Shown here piece after piece: positions 6,207 through 14,086 of a DNA stretch of 14,613 nucleotides. The notes under the pieces were generated by a model. It made no database searches. It was not told where the DNA came from and saw only the letters and a program-made list of their open reading frames with translations. The stretch is from an uncultured Campylobacter sp. (GTDB lineage: Bacteria > Campylobacterota > Campylobacteria > Campylobacterales > Campylobacteraceae): contig NZ_CALIJF010000277.1 of assembly GCF_938018035.1 (NCBI RefSeq), positions 1 to 14,613 of the forward strand, in the 5' to 3' direction. Position 1 is the first letter of the stretch. Each line of letters begins with the position of its first letter. The translations under genes were made by a program, and so were the position numbers.

Positions 6207-7903
6207 ACATCCACTCTTTTACCCACCGTGCGCAGTAAAAGAATGATAGCCGCGATACCCAAGATCAGACATCCCCACACGCTAAGCCCAAAGCCCGCAG
6301 GCAGGTAGCCGCAAACGATACTGATGCCGCAAACGACCAGCGCATAGGTCATCTGCGTGCTTACGTGCTCGATGTGATCGCAGCCTGCGCCCATCGAAGA
6401 GAGGATCGTCGTATCCGAAATCGGCGAGCAGTGATCGCCAAAGATCGCTCCGGTGAGTACTGCGCTGATATTTACGCACATGAAAACGTGAAATTCCTCG
6501 CCGCTAAGGCCATATTTTTGCCCCACGGCGTGCGCTAACGGCACAGCCAAAGGCGTGACTATACCCATCGTACCGAAGCTCGTACCCGTTGAAAAGGAGA
6601 TAAACGAGCTAAGCACGAAGATCACGATCGCAAGAGCAAAGCGCGGCGTAGCGTCACTTAGAAGCTCGACTAGGTAGCGCGAAGTGCCTAGCTCCTTGAT
6701 AACAGAGCTTAGCGACCACGCAAAAAGCAGGATTATGACGGTATTTAGCATACTTTTCCAGCCGCCAACCCAGACCTCGATCGCCTCTTTGACGCCGTAA
6801 ATTTTTTGCGCGATACCCAAAACGACGGCGATGATCGAAGAAAAGAGCGCGGATTGAAACAGCACGACCGAGGCGTCCGCTGCGCTAAATGCGGTACGGA
6901 TCGAAGTAAAGCTAAGAGGGGCTGCCTTGACCGCCTCCAAAGCCTCGCCCTCCAGCGAGCTGTAGCCATTAAAATAAAACCCGATGACGGAAAGAACGAT
7001 CATCGCTCCTAGCGGGATTATCGCGTTTAGCTTGCGAAGTGCGACGCCCTCTTTGGGCACGAAAATTTGATCCTCTAAATTTTTAATTTTAAAATCCGTA
7101 GCTCCGCTCTTACCGCCGCGAGATGCGATCTCTGCGCGATACATCGATCCAAACTCCCTACTCATTACGGCGGTAGCGACTACGAAAAAGATCATGAAAA
7201 TATTATAAAATCTATACGGGATCGTCTCTACAAAGACGGTGAAAGCGTTTATGTTTTCTATGCCGATCTGCGAATAGGCCTCTTTGATCGCCGAAATTTC
7301 AACTCCGACCCACGTGGAGATCACTGCGATACCGGTGATCGGCGCGGCGGTCGCGTCGATGATGAAGGCGAATTTCGCGCGCGAAATTTTAAATTTATCC
7401 ATAAGCGGTCGCATGATAGGGCCCACGATCAGCGCGTTTGCATAATCGTCGAAAAATATCACGATACCCATGAGCCAGGTGTAAATTTGACCCAAAACGG
7501 GAGTGTCTGCGTGCTTGCTAAGCCAGAGCGCAAGCGCCTTCGTGCCGCCGCTTTTGGTCACCAGAGCGATGAGCCCGCCGATACACATGACCTGAAGCAA
7601 AATGCCCGCATTCCACGTATCCGCCATCGATTTTACTACGCGCGAGCACAGGTTCGTAAAGGCAAAAAGCGCCGAAGCCGCGATGCCGTGATCTACCATA
7701 CCGACGAGAAAAGTCCCGCTTAGCACGCCCAAAAACAGCGACAAAATCACGTCCTTGGTGATAAAAGCAAGCACGATCGCCGCAACCGGCGGTATAAGCG
7801 TCAGCACGCCGTAAAGCTCGCTATTTCGCACGGCGGGCTCCACGTCCGCAAGCGCCAGCGCGGGCAAAAAAATCGCCGTAAAGATAAGCAAATTTTTTAA
7901 CAT
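6203..7903 (-). CDS. NhaC-family Na+/H+ antiporter
   Basis: This 566-residue inner-membrane transporter most likely exchanges Na+ for H+ for pH and salt homeostasis; NhaC-family relatives can carry other substrates. Family signatures seen are FFDDYANALIVGP (150-162), FSTGTSFGTMGIVTPLAVP (437-455) and GDHCSPISDTTILSS (489-503). More than ten hydrophobic segments spread over the length, with a hydrophilic loop at about 250-290 and another at 314-335. The first 19 residues (LLIFTAIFLPALALA) look like a cleavable signal peptide or an extra first span, which occurs in relatives. AAGGA precedes the ATG. The stop overlaps the trmA start (ATGA), so the two form an operon; no functional link is obvious. 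A long hairpin lies just upstream at 7926-7968. Confidence 0.88.
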   Translation of the reverse strand: MLKNLLIFTAIFLPALALADVEPAVRNSELYGVLTLIPPVAAIVLAFITKDVILSLFLGVLSGTFLVGMVDHGIAASALFAFTNLCSRVVKSMADTWNAGILLQVMCIGGLIALVTKSGGTKALALWLSKHADTPVLGQIYTWLMGIVIFFDDYANALIVGPIMRPLMDKFKISRAKFAFIIDATAAPITGIAVISTWVGVEISAIKEAYSQIGIENINAFTVFVETIPYRFYNIFMIFFVVATAVMSREFGSMYRAEIASRGGKSGATDFKIKNLEDQIFVPKEGVALRKLNAIIPLGAMIVLSVIGFYFNGYSSLEGEALEAVKAAPLSFTSIRTAFSAADASVVLFQSALFSSIIAVVLGIAQKIYGVKEAIEVWVGGWKSMLNTVIILLFAWSLSSVIKELGTSRYLVELLSDATPRFALAIVIFVLSSFISFSTGTSFGTMGIVTPLAVPLAHAVGQKYGLSGEEFHVFMCVNISAVLTGAIFGDHCSPISDTTILSSMGAGCDHIEHVSTQMTYALVVCGISIVCGYLPAGFGLSVWGCLILGIAAIILLLRTVGKRVDV

Positions 7904-7925
7904 TTTAATCCTTGATGATTGATAA

Positions 7926-7968
7926 AATTTTAAAATTTAGCCCCCGATCGGGGTTAAATTTTAAAATT
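7926..7968 (-). promoter_or_regulatory. Long hairpin upstream of the antiporter gene
   Basis: Four C-G pairs around a GATC loop (7946-7949), with one bulged C at 7941, continue into a G-T and then 14 A-T pairs. The arms run from 7926 to 7968. On the minus strand it would lie at the end of the 5' leader, about 10 bases upstream of the AAGGA site of the antiporter gene, where it could affect translation or end incoming transcription. There is no T tract directly after it and no known leader family is recognised. Confidence 0.4.
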
Positions 7969-8236
7969 CTGCGCACTTTGCAGCAAATTCGTATTCACGC
8001 GCTTTCTTTTACGGCGATTATTGAGCGCCTTAATCGCGCAACAAGCTCTGCTATTTTGCTGCGTTTGCAATTTTGCGCACGCATTTTTAAGCAATTTATC
8101 ACGCAGAAAAATCTCTCCGGTGCAAAATACCGCGCGCGGCGTAATCAAAAAGCGTTTTATAAGTGCATTTAAATTCTACTTAACATAGCAAAAGCCCCCA
8201 AGTCAAGGTAAAATTCCGCAATGTTGCGACACTTGC

Positions 8237-8299
8237 TTTGCCGCAAGAGCGATAAATTTCGTGCGCAAAATTTGACGAAATCCCGCTCTTGATCGCAAA
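8237..8299. other. Three-stage imperfect hairpin, possible structured RNA
   Basis: Three perfect helices nest in order: TTTGC/GCAAA (8237-8241 with 8295-8299), CAAGAGCG/CGCTCTTG (8244-8251 with 8284-8291) and ATTTCGT/ACGAAAT (8256-8262 with 8275-8281), closing a 12-nt loop. Small internal loops separate them. There is no T tract on either side, so it is not a plain terminator. It may be a small RNA or an RNA processing site; no known family is recognised. Confidence 0.35.
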
Positions 8300-8588
8300 C
8301 CAAAATCCCTCGGCAAAAATTTTATCGCGCATAAACGCACAAATATCGCCATTTTTAAAGCTCGTCTGCGCGTTTATAAAATTTCAGAGCATGCAACCTG
8401 CGCAAGCAAAGCGATAAAATTTTAAAGCGTTAAATTCTACCAACTCGCACTCGAAAAATCCGCTAAATTTATAGAATTTACAAAGCGGCAAAACATTAAA
8501 TTTAAAGCTCATAAGGCTTTTGCAAACCCAAAACGCTGCAAACCTAAAACGACGACGAAGCGGCGAGCGACCCTTTAAATCAAGCCCG

Positions 8589-9821
8589 CTAATTCTCACG
8601 CTCAGGTGCATCTTGCGGATCGCTCGTAAAATCATCGCTTACTTGCGTAGGACTTAATCCAAGCGAGCGCAAATAGCTCTGCGTAGCCGCTTCACCACCC
8701 GCAAGCGCGTAGTCTAGCGCATTTAGCCCCGCCTCGTCGGCCGCCTTTTCGTTTGCGCCCGATTTTACGAGCAATTCAACGATCTGCTTGGTACTTTTTT
8801 GCGCCGCAAACATCAGCAGTGTCTTGCCCGCGCCCGAACGTTCACAGCTGTCGCTACGCTCGCCTAGCGACGCTAGAGCCTGAGCTTCAGCGCTGCCGAT
8901 CTGGCGGACATTTACGCTAGCGTGCGAGTAGATTAGCAACTTTACGAGCTCATAATTTTTTGCCGCGGCGGCGAAAAATATCGGAGTTTGCCCAAGCGAG
9001 TTTTTATAGCCAACCAAAGCGCCTTTAGAGATCATAAATTTAGCGCTTTGAACGTTATTCATCGCGTAAAATAGAGAGTTTTCCTCACCCGCATTCACCT
9101 GCGCGCCTCGCTCGATCAAAGCGCCGCTAAAGCGCTCGTCATATCCTAGCAAAAGCGCCAGATCCAGGGCATTATCAAGCTCGTAAATCGCAAAATCCTT
9201 GCTAAAAAGTAGCGTACGAAACTCATCTGCACCTACTCCGCCTTTTAGCGCCAGCTCAAGCTCACCGTAATCTCCCGCCTTGCGATCCTTTGCGGCGTAT
9301 GCGATAAATTCCGCTATCACGGCGCTTGCCAGCTCATCGGCGTCGTTTTTATTAAATTTGGCGGCGAAATAATCTCTTAGCGCCTCCCTGGTTGCCGGGA
9401 TCTCGCCCATAAAATTGCCATAAGCGATGAAATTTCCAATCTTGCGCTCGGAGTAAAATTCTAAGGCTTCAAGCGATTTTTCGCTAATTTGCGCGTAGTT
9501 TTTCTCTTTAGCATAGCTCAAAAAGCCCTCGCCATCCATCCCCGCAAATGCCAAGGTTCGCTCAAGCCTTTTTTCGTTCAGCAAGGCTTCGTTACCGACA
9601 CAATCGATATTTTCGTCCCTGATCTCAGAAGCCGCGCTTTTTAAATTTTGCAAAAATTCTGCGCCAGCTAGCGAGCCTTTACAGCCAAAATCGCTTTGCA
9701 GCAGCTCTTCGTCCGCAGGCTCTTTGCTAAAAAAGCCGCGCGGATCGCTTAGTATCTGCTCGCAAGAAGCGCCAAAAAGCGTGCCGCAAAAAACAAACGA
9801 ACCCATTAGAATTTTTCGCAT
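8589..9821 (-). CDS. Exported ankyrin-repeat protein
   Basis: With the start chosen here the protein has 410 residues. The N-terminus MRKILMGSFVFCGTLFGAS is a Sec signal peptide, followed directly by Cys; the preceding residues do not make a proper lipobox, so a periplasmic protein is more likely than a lipoprotein. The middle (about 20-200) is helical and unassigned. About four ankyrin-type helix pairs follow at roughly 215-385, including GQTPIFFAAAAKNYELVKLLI and GKTLLMFAAQKSTKQIVELLV, with a 30-residue insertion between these two. The ATG at 9821 has GAGG five bases upstream; the in-frame ATG at 9839 lacks a site, spoils the signal peptide and would sit at the expected transcript end. Function is unknown beyond protein binding. 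The gene stands alone. Confidence 0.75.
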   Translation of the reverse strand: MRKILMGSFVFCGTLFGASCEQILSDPRGFFSKEPADEELLQSDFGCKGSLAGAEFLQNLKSAASEIRDENIDCVGNEALLNEKRLERTLAFAGMDGEGFLSYAKEKNYAQISEKSLEALEFYSERKIGNFIAYGNFMGEIPATREALRDYFAAKFNKNDADELASAVIAEFIAYAAKDRKAGDYGELELALKGGVGADEFRTLLFSKDFAIYELDNALDLALLLGYDERFSGALIERGAQVNAGEENSLFYAMNNVQSAKFMISKGALVGYKNSLGQTPIFFAAAAKNYELVKLLIYSHASVNVRQIGSAEAQALASLGERSDSCERSGAGKTLLMFAAQKSTKQIVELLVKSGANEKAADEAGLNALDYALAGGEAATQSYLRSLGLSPTQVSDDFTSDPQDAPEREN

Positions 9822-9849
9822 CGCTACCTCGAATTGCATTTGAAGCGTT

Positions 9850-9855
9850 ATTTTA
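9850..9855 (-). promoter_or_regulatory. -10 element of the ankyrin gene promoter
   Basis: TAAAAT on the minus strand, preceded by the AT-rich AATAAATAAATTTAAAGG, would start transcription near 9843. That gives a leader of about 20 bases to the ATG at 9821 and supports this start over the ATG at 9839. There is no clear -35. Confidence 0.35.
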
Positions 9856-10282
9856 CCTTTAAATTTATTTATTAAAACTTAGTGCGGGCGGTGGAATTTT
9901 ATGGAATTCCTTTCAACCTTATAAAATTTTGCGGAATTTTTAAAATTTTACGGCGCAGCGACGTTAAATAATGGTAGTTATAGGCGCAGCAATGGAGGGC
10001 TATATGAGGGCACAGCGATCGGCAGGCTAAAATTTTAAAATTTACGCGCGAGCTAGCGGTAAAATAAAATTTTGCAAGCTGTACAGATCTGGCGGAATTC
10101 CGTGCTAGGTTTATCGTGAAATAAAATTTTGTAAGAGAAGCCCGTGCCACAAAATTCTACGCACAATTAGTAGAGAGATAGAATTTGCGAGGTAAAATTC
10201 CTCGCAGAATAAAAGAATTTTGCAGCGAGTAGAGTTAAATTTCGCCGCGCAAAATTCCGCGCCTAGCGCAAAATCCGCCGCG
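9856..10282. other. Gene-free region crowded with AAAATTTTGC words
   Basis: No gene is seen between the ankyrin protein and copA; the 83-residue minus-strand frame at 9899-10150 has no family features. AAAATTTT, AAAATTCCGC and GGAATTTT words recur many times, much like the DNA of the repeat array within trmA. A small perfect hairpin (TGCGAGG-taaaatt-CCTCGCA, 10186-10206) lies about 80 bases downstream of the copA stop but has no T tract, so it is a doubtful terminator. Confidence 0.5.
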
Positions 10283-12460
10283 TTAAAATTTAGCGAATTT
10301 CAATCTGATGGAATTTAGCACGACCGTCACGGAGCTAAAGCACATCGCAGCAGCGCCGTACATAGGCTTTAAAAGCACGCCGAGCGCCGGATATAGCGCG
10401 CCTGCTGCGATCGGGATACATACGGCGTTGTAAAACAGCGCCCAGAAGAGGTTTTGCTTGATCGTCCGCATTGCGGCGCCGCTTAGGCGGAATAGATATA
10501 GCACGCTTGCAAGGTCGTTTTTTATAAAGATCGCGTCGCCCGCGCCCTTGGCTACGTCGCTGCCGCCGTTCATCGCGACACCGATACTAGCGGCTTTTAA
10601 GCTTGGTGCGTCATTGACGCCGTCGCCCACGAAAAGCACTCGCTTGCCTTCGTCCGTCAGGGATTTGATGAACTCATATTTACCGCTTGGAAGCACTCCG
10701 CTTCTTACCTCGTCGATGCCGAGGTTGCGAGCGACGAAATTTGCCGTTTTGGCGTTATCGCCCGTTAGCATGACGGTTTTTACGCCGCTTTTTTGCAACG
10801 TCTGCACGACGCTGCGCGCTTCAGCTCTGATCTCGTCGCTAAATGCGATGAAGCCCGCGTACGAGCCGCCTATCGCGCAGTAAACGACGCCGAAGCCCTT
10901 GTCTAAAAGTTCCTCCGCTTTTACTTCGACGCCCGCATCCACGCCGCGCTCGCGCAGAAAGCCCGCGCTGCCGCAAAGAATTTCGCCGGTGGGATTTTTA
11001 GCGACGATACCTTTTCCCGCGATGCTTTCAAACTCGCCGTTAAATTTAGAAATTTCGCCGAATTTCAGCTCGGCAAATTTTACGATCGCCTTTGAGATCG
11101 GATGCTCGCTAAGCTTTTGCGCGTTTGCCAGAGCGTAGAGATCTTGAGCGCTCAGATCGCTGAAGCTTACCGAAATTTCGCCCTTGCTAAGCGTGCCGGT
11201 TTTATCGAAAACCGCGACGTCGGCGCCTTTTAAAATTTCTAAAATTTCAGGGTTTTTGATTAAAATTCCAGCCTTTGCGGCATTTGAGATCGCGCAAACG
11301 ATAGCGATCGGCGTCGCAAGCCCTAGCGCGCACGGGCAGGAGATGATAAGCACGCAAATAGCGGCGGATGCGGCGTACGAGAGCCGCCCGTCAAGCGCCG
11401 TCCACGCTATAAAGCTAACAAGCGCGATCAAAATCACCGCGGGCACGAAGATATTTGAAATTTTATCCGCAAAGCGCGCGATCGGCATCTTTTTGTTGCC
11501 CGCCTCGTTCAGCAGATTTTTAATCTCAGCAAGCAGCGTCTGATGCGAAAATTTCGTCACCTTCACGTAGATGACGCCGTCGGTGCTGACGCAGCCTGCG
11601 TTTACCTCATCGCCTACGCTTTTATAAACCGCCAAGCTTTCGCCGCTGATGAGCGAGGTGTCGATCTGCGCGCCGCCTTCTACGATAAGTCCGTCGCAAG
11701 GGATGCGCGAGCCGTTTTTTACTAGCACCTTATCGCCCGGCTTTAGCGCTTCTGCGCGCACTTCGGCTATCGTGCCGTCGTCTTTGATCAAAAGCGCGGT
11801 TTTGGGGCTTAGATCGATTAGCCCCTTGATGTAGTCGTTCGCCTTCATCTTGCTGCGCTCTTCAAGGTATTTGCCGAGCGAAATAAAGGCGATTATCATA
11901 GAGGCGGAGGAGAAATAAAGATTGGTAAATTCATTCTGCGCGCCGTGCGTATAGACCCACGCCGCGGCCGTTAGCGAATAGGCAAACGCAAAAAAGCTTC
12001 CCATCGCCACGAGCACGTTCATATCAAAGCTTCTGTTTTTCAGAGAGCCGTAAGCGTGATAAAAGAAGTTTTTGCCGCAGTAAAATAGGCTCACGCACGC
12101 CATCGCCGCGCAAAGCAGCGCCTTTGGGACGAAGCCTAAAAAACCGCTCATCTCCACAGCCATTACAGCCGCGGCTAAAACGAGAGCGAGAATAAGTCTA
12201 AATAGCGCCGCTTTGAGGTTGCGCCGCTTTTTGCGCTCCAAATCCTCGTAATCCACGGCGATATCGTATCCCAGCTTTTTGATCTTGGCTTTTAGCGTCT
12301 CCTCAAGCGCCGGATCAGCAAGTACGAACTCGCCGCTGCCGTTTGCGAAATTTACGTGCGCCTCCTGCACCCCCTCGATTTTGCGGCTTACCCGCTCGAT
12401 CGCATTGGAGCAGTTTATGCAGCTCATCCCGACGATATTTAGAGTGATTTTGCTTGACAT
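10283..12460 (-). CDS. copA: Cu+-exporting P1B-type ATPase
   Basis: This 725-residue inner-membrane pump expels Cu+ (also Ag+) at the cost of ATP. Seen in order: one N-terminal heavy-metal domain with GMSCINC (C14, C17), SGES in the actuator domain (272-275), the metal-site CPC (375-377), the phosphorylated D419 in DKTGTL, SEHP (451-454), TGDN (566-569) and GDGVNDAP (612-619). Near the end YN (677-678) and MCFSS (706-710) give the copper-specific P1B-1 signature. The actuator motif reads SGESLAV, where relatives usually have (T/S)GES-x-PV. The gene starts 11 bases after the CopZ-like gene with no clear ribosome binding site, so it is probably translationally coupled to it. Confidence 0.95.
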   Translation of the reverse strand: MSSKITLNIVGMSCINCSNAIERVSRKIEGVQEAHVNFANGSGEFVLADPALEETLKAKIKKLGYDIAVDYEDLERKKRRNLKAALFRLILALVLAAAVMAVEMSGFLGFVPKALLCAAMACVSLFYCGKNFFYHAYGSLKNRSFDMNVLVAMGSFFAFAYSLTAAAWVYTHGAQNEFTNLYFSSASMIIAFISLGKYLEERSKMKANDYIKGLIDLSPKTALLIKDDGTIAEVRAEALKPGDKVLVKNGSRIPCDGLIVEGGAQIDTSLISGESLAVYKSVGDEVNAGCVSTDGVIYVKVTKFSHQTLLAEIKNLLNEAGNKKMPIARFADKISNIFVPAVILIALVSFIAWTALDGRLSYAASAAICVLIISCPCALGLATPIAIVCAISNAAKAGILIKNPEILEILKGADVAVFDKTGTLSKGEISVSFSDLSAQDLYALANAQKLSEHPISKAIVKFAELKFGEISKFNGEFESIAGKGIVAKNPTGEILCGSAGFLRERGVDAGVEVKAEELLDKGFGVVYCAIGGSYAGFIAFSDEIRAEARSVVQTLQKSGVKTVMLTGDNAKTANFVARNLGIDEVRSGVLPSGKYEFIKSLTDEGKRVLFVGDGVNDAPSLKAASIGVAMNGGSDVAKGAGDAIFIKNDLASVLYLFRLSGAAMRTIKQNLFWALFYNAVCIPIAAGALYPALGVLLKPMYGAAAMCFSSVTVVLNSIRLKFAKF

Positions 12461-12471
12461 TGCGTTAGTTT

Positions 12472-12687
12472 TTAGGCTAGCTTTTCTGCGACGCTAAAGC
12501 CCAAATCGTCCATCTCCTCTTTAAATTTAGCCTCGTCGCGCGGATCTAAGCTTAAACTCACCACTCCGCTTGCTACGTCCACCTCGATCTCGCCGAAATC
12601 ATCCTTAAGCGCGTTTTTGATCGTCCTCGCGCAGTTTTCGCAGTGGATATTTTGCGCCTTAAATTTTACGCTTTGTTTCAAAGCCAT
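12472..12687 (-). CDS. copZ: CopZ-like copper chaperone
   Basis: The 71-residue cytoplasmic protein consists of a single heavy-metal-associated domain. The metal-binding pair is C16 and C19 in IHCENC, the position occupied by MxCxxC in the family, and the rest fits the beta-alpha-beta-beta-alpha-beta fold. It probably binds Cu+ and delivers it to the ATPase encoded directly downstream. The ATG has a strong AAAGGAGAG upstream, in contrast to the downstream ATPase gene. The chaperone is thus likely made in greater amount than the pump. No copper regulator is encoded in the window. Confidence 0.85.
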   Translation of the reverse strand: MALKQSVKFKAQNIHCENCARTIKNALKDDFGEIEVDVASGVVSLSLDPRDEAKFKEEMDDLGFSVAEKLA

Positions 12688-12720
12688 GGGTCTCTCCTTT
12701 GGATTAAAATTTCAAAACTT

Positions 12721-12749
12721 ATACTACTTTTTAATAAATTTTATTTCAA
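12721..12749 (-). promoter_or_regulatory. Candidate copZ-copA promoter
   Basis: On the minus strand TTGAAA (12744-12749) and TAGTAT (12721-12726) are separated by 17 bases, predicting a leader of about 27 bases before the copZ ATG. No CueR- or CsoR-type operator palindrome is evident. An alternative -10, TATAAG, lies three bases further on. Confidence 0.35.
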
Positions 12750-12780
12750 CGCCCGCTCCTGAAATTTAAGGGTTTTTCGT

Positions 12781-12786
12781 TATAAT
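12781..12786 (+). promoter_or_regulatory. -10 element of the yebC promoter
   Basis: A perfect TATAAT preceded by GGGTTTTTCGT lies 34 bases upstream of the yebC ATG, between the divergent copZ and yebC genes. The T-rich stretch ahead of it fits the Campylobacter sigma-70 pattern. Confidence 0.5.
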
Positions 12787-12820
12787 CACCCGTTTTTAAA
12801 TTTAAGCTTTAAGGAATTTT

Positions 12821-13555
12821 ATGGGACGAGCTTTTGAATACAGACGCGCTTCAAAAGAAGCTAGATGGGGGAAGATGAGCAAACTTTTCCCAAAACTGGG
12901 CAAAGCCATAACGATGGCTGCGAAAGAGGGCGGCGAAGATCCGCTGATGAACTCCAAGCTGCGCGCCGCGATCGCCACGGCAAAGGCGCAAAATATGCCC
13001 AAAGACAACATCGACGCGGCTATCAAGCGCGCAAGCGGCAAGGATAGCGCCGATATCAAAACGATCTTTTACGACGGCAAGGCGCCCCACGGCGCACTTC
13101 TCATAATCGAATGCGCCACAGATAACCCGACCCGCACCGTCGCGAACGTAAAGTCGATTTTAAACAAAGCCAAGGGCGAGTTTTTGCCGAGCGGCAGTTT
13201 GAAATTTATGTTTTCGCACAAGGCTGTTTTTGAGACCAAGCTGCCGAGCCGAGACATCGAGGAGCTTGAGCTTGAGCTCATCGACTTCGGTCTTAGCGAG
13301 CTTGAGATCAACGAGTTTGAAAACGATAAAGGCGAGCTCGAAAAGACGCTAGTAATCTACGGCGAATACGAAAGCTTCGGCACTCTAAACGAAGGTATCG
13401 AAAAGATAGGGCTTGAGATCATCAGCGCAAGTTTAAAATTCGTCGCCAACGAAAAGCACGAATTTAGTGAAGATCAGCTTGGTGACATAGACGCGCTACT
13501 AGAGCGGCTAGAGGATGACGACGACGTGCAGGCGGTTTACACCAATATCGCATAG
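12821..13555 (+). CDS. YebC/PmpR (TACO1) family protein
   Basis: The 244-residue protein has the family's usual length. The N-terminal signature is clear: MGRAFEYRRASKEARWGKMSK, then KEGGEDPLMNSKLRAAI and KAQNMPKDNIDAAIKRA. YDGKAPHGALLIIECATDN and NKAKGEFLPSGSLKFMF follow in the central domain. Members were long called DNA-binding regulators; mitochondrial TACO1 and bacterial relatives have been linked to translation, including of difficult proline stretches. Which role applies here is not shown by sequence. AAGGA lies seven bases before the ATG. It begins a rightward cluster with the cyclophilin gene eight bases downstream. Confidence 0.93.
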   Translation: MGRAFEYRRASKEARWGKMSKLFPKLGKAITMAAKEGGEDPLMNSKLRAAIATAKAQNMPKDNIDAAIKRASGKDSADIKTIFYDGKAPHGALLIIECATDNPTRTVANVKSILNKAKGEFLPSGSLKFMFSHKAVFETKLPSRDIEELELELIDFGLSELEINEFENDKGELEKTLVIYGEYESFGTLNEGIEKIGLEIISASLKFVANEKHEFSEDQLGDIDALLERLEDDDDVQAVYTNIA

Positions 13556-13563
13556 GAGAAAAA

Positions 13564-14058
13564 ATGGAAAATTTAAAAATTTACGACATCGACGCAGCGG
13601 CTTTGGCACGCGATAAATACGCCGTTATCAAAACCGAAAAGGGCGATATGAAGCTGGAGCTTTTCGGTGGCGAAGCCCCGCAGGCGGTTACGAATTTCGC
13701 TAGCCTCGCGCGCAGCGGGTTTTACAAGGGGCTAAATTTTCACCGCGTAATTCCAAATTTCGTAATCCAAGGCGGCTGCCCGCGCGGCACCGGCACGGGA
13801 GGTCCGGGCTGGCGCATAAAGTGCGAATGCGACCGCCAAAAGCACAAGCACGTGCGCGGCGCGCTATCGATGGCGCACGCGGGGCGCGATACGGGCGGAA
13901 GCCAGTTTTTCGTCTGCCACAGCGCACAGCCTCACCTAGACGGCGTGCACACGGTGTTTGGTCGTATCGTGGATCAGCCTAGCCTAGCGGTTTTAGACGC
14001 GATCAGGCAGGGCGATAAGATCATCGACATCGAGATTAAAGAGAGTCTACAATCGTGA
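13564..14058 (+). CDS. Cyclophilin-type peptidyl-prolyl isomerase
   Basis: The 164-residue protein catalyses cis-trans isomerisation of proline peptide bonds. It has no signal peptide and is therefore cytoplasmic, in the manner of E. coli PpiB. The catalytic R61 lies in FHRVIPNFVIQGG (59-71), and GGSQFFVCHSAQPHLDG (111-127) forms the rest of the active site. The tryptophan that binds cyclosporin in eukaryotic relatives is His here (H124), as is common in bacteria. A strong AGGAG precedes the ATG. It lies eight bases after yebC and is probably co-transcribed with it. Confidence 0.93.
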   Translation: MENLKIYDIDAAALARDKYAVIKTEKGDMKLELFGGEAPQAVTNFASLARSGFYKGLNFHRVIPNFVIQGGCPRGTGTGGPGWRIKCECDRQKHKHVRGALSMAHAGRDTGGSQFFVCHSAQPHLDGVHTVFGRIVDQPSLAVLDAIRQGDKIIDIEIKESLQS

Positions 14059-14086
14059 TTAAATTTAAACCGCGGGGCGCCAGACC

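Larger units (their letters stand above)
7904..8588. other. Gene-free region with two hairpins
   Basis: No credible gene is seen between the antiporter and the ankyrin protein. Short open frames (7912-8172 plus, 7954-8148 minus, 8384-8635 minus) are basic, lack a ribosome binding site or recognisable family, and the last one overlaps the ankyrin gene. The stretch contains a 7926-7968 hairpin next to the antiporter start and a three-helix hairpin at 8237-8299; otherwise it is AT-rich spacer with GCGC and AAATTT words. Confidence 0.5.

Noticed and set aside
7912..8172. Plus-strand 86-codon frame upstream of the antiporter
   Set aside because: It begins inside the hairpin at 7926-7968, has no ribosome binding site, and its peptide is basic and low in information.
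10186..10206. Hairpin downstream of copA as its terminator
   Set aside because: The stem is a perfect seven base pairs but AAATTC rather than a T run follows on the copA strand.
10458..10883. Plus-strand 141-codon frame antisense to copA
   Set aside because: It is a shadow of copA, whose P-type ATPase motifs are complete.
12688..12820. CueR- or CsoR-type operator upstream of copZ
   Set aside because: No inverted repeat resembling the known operators was visible between the divergent genes.
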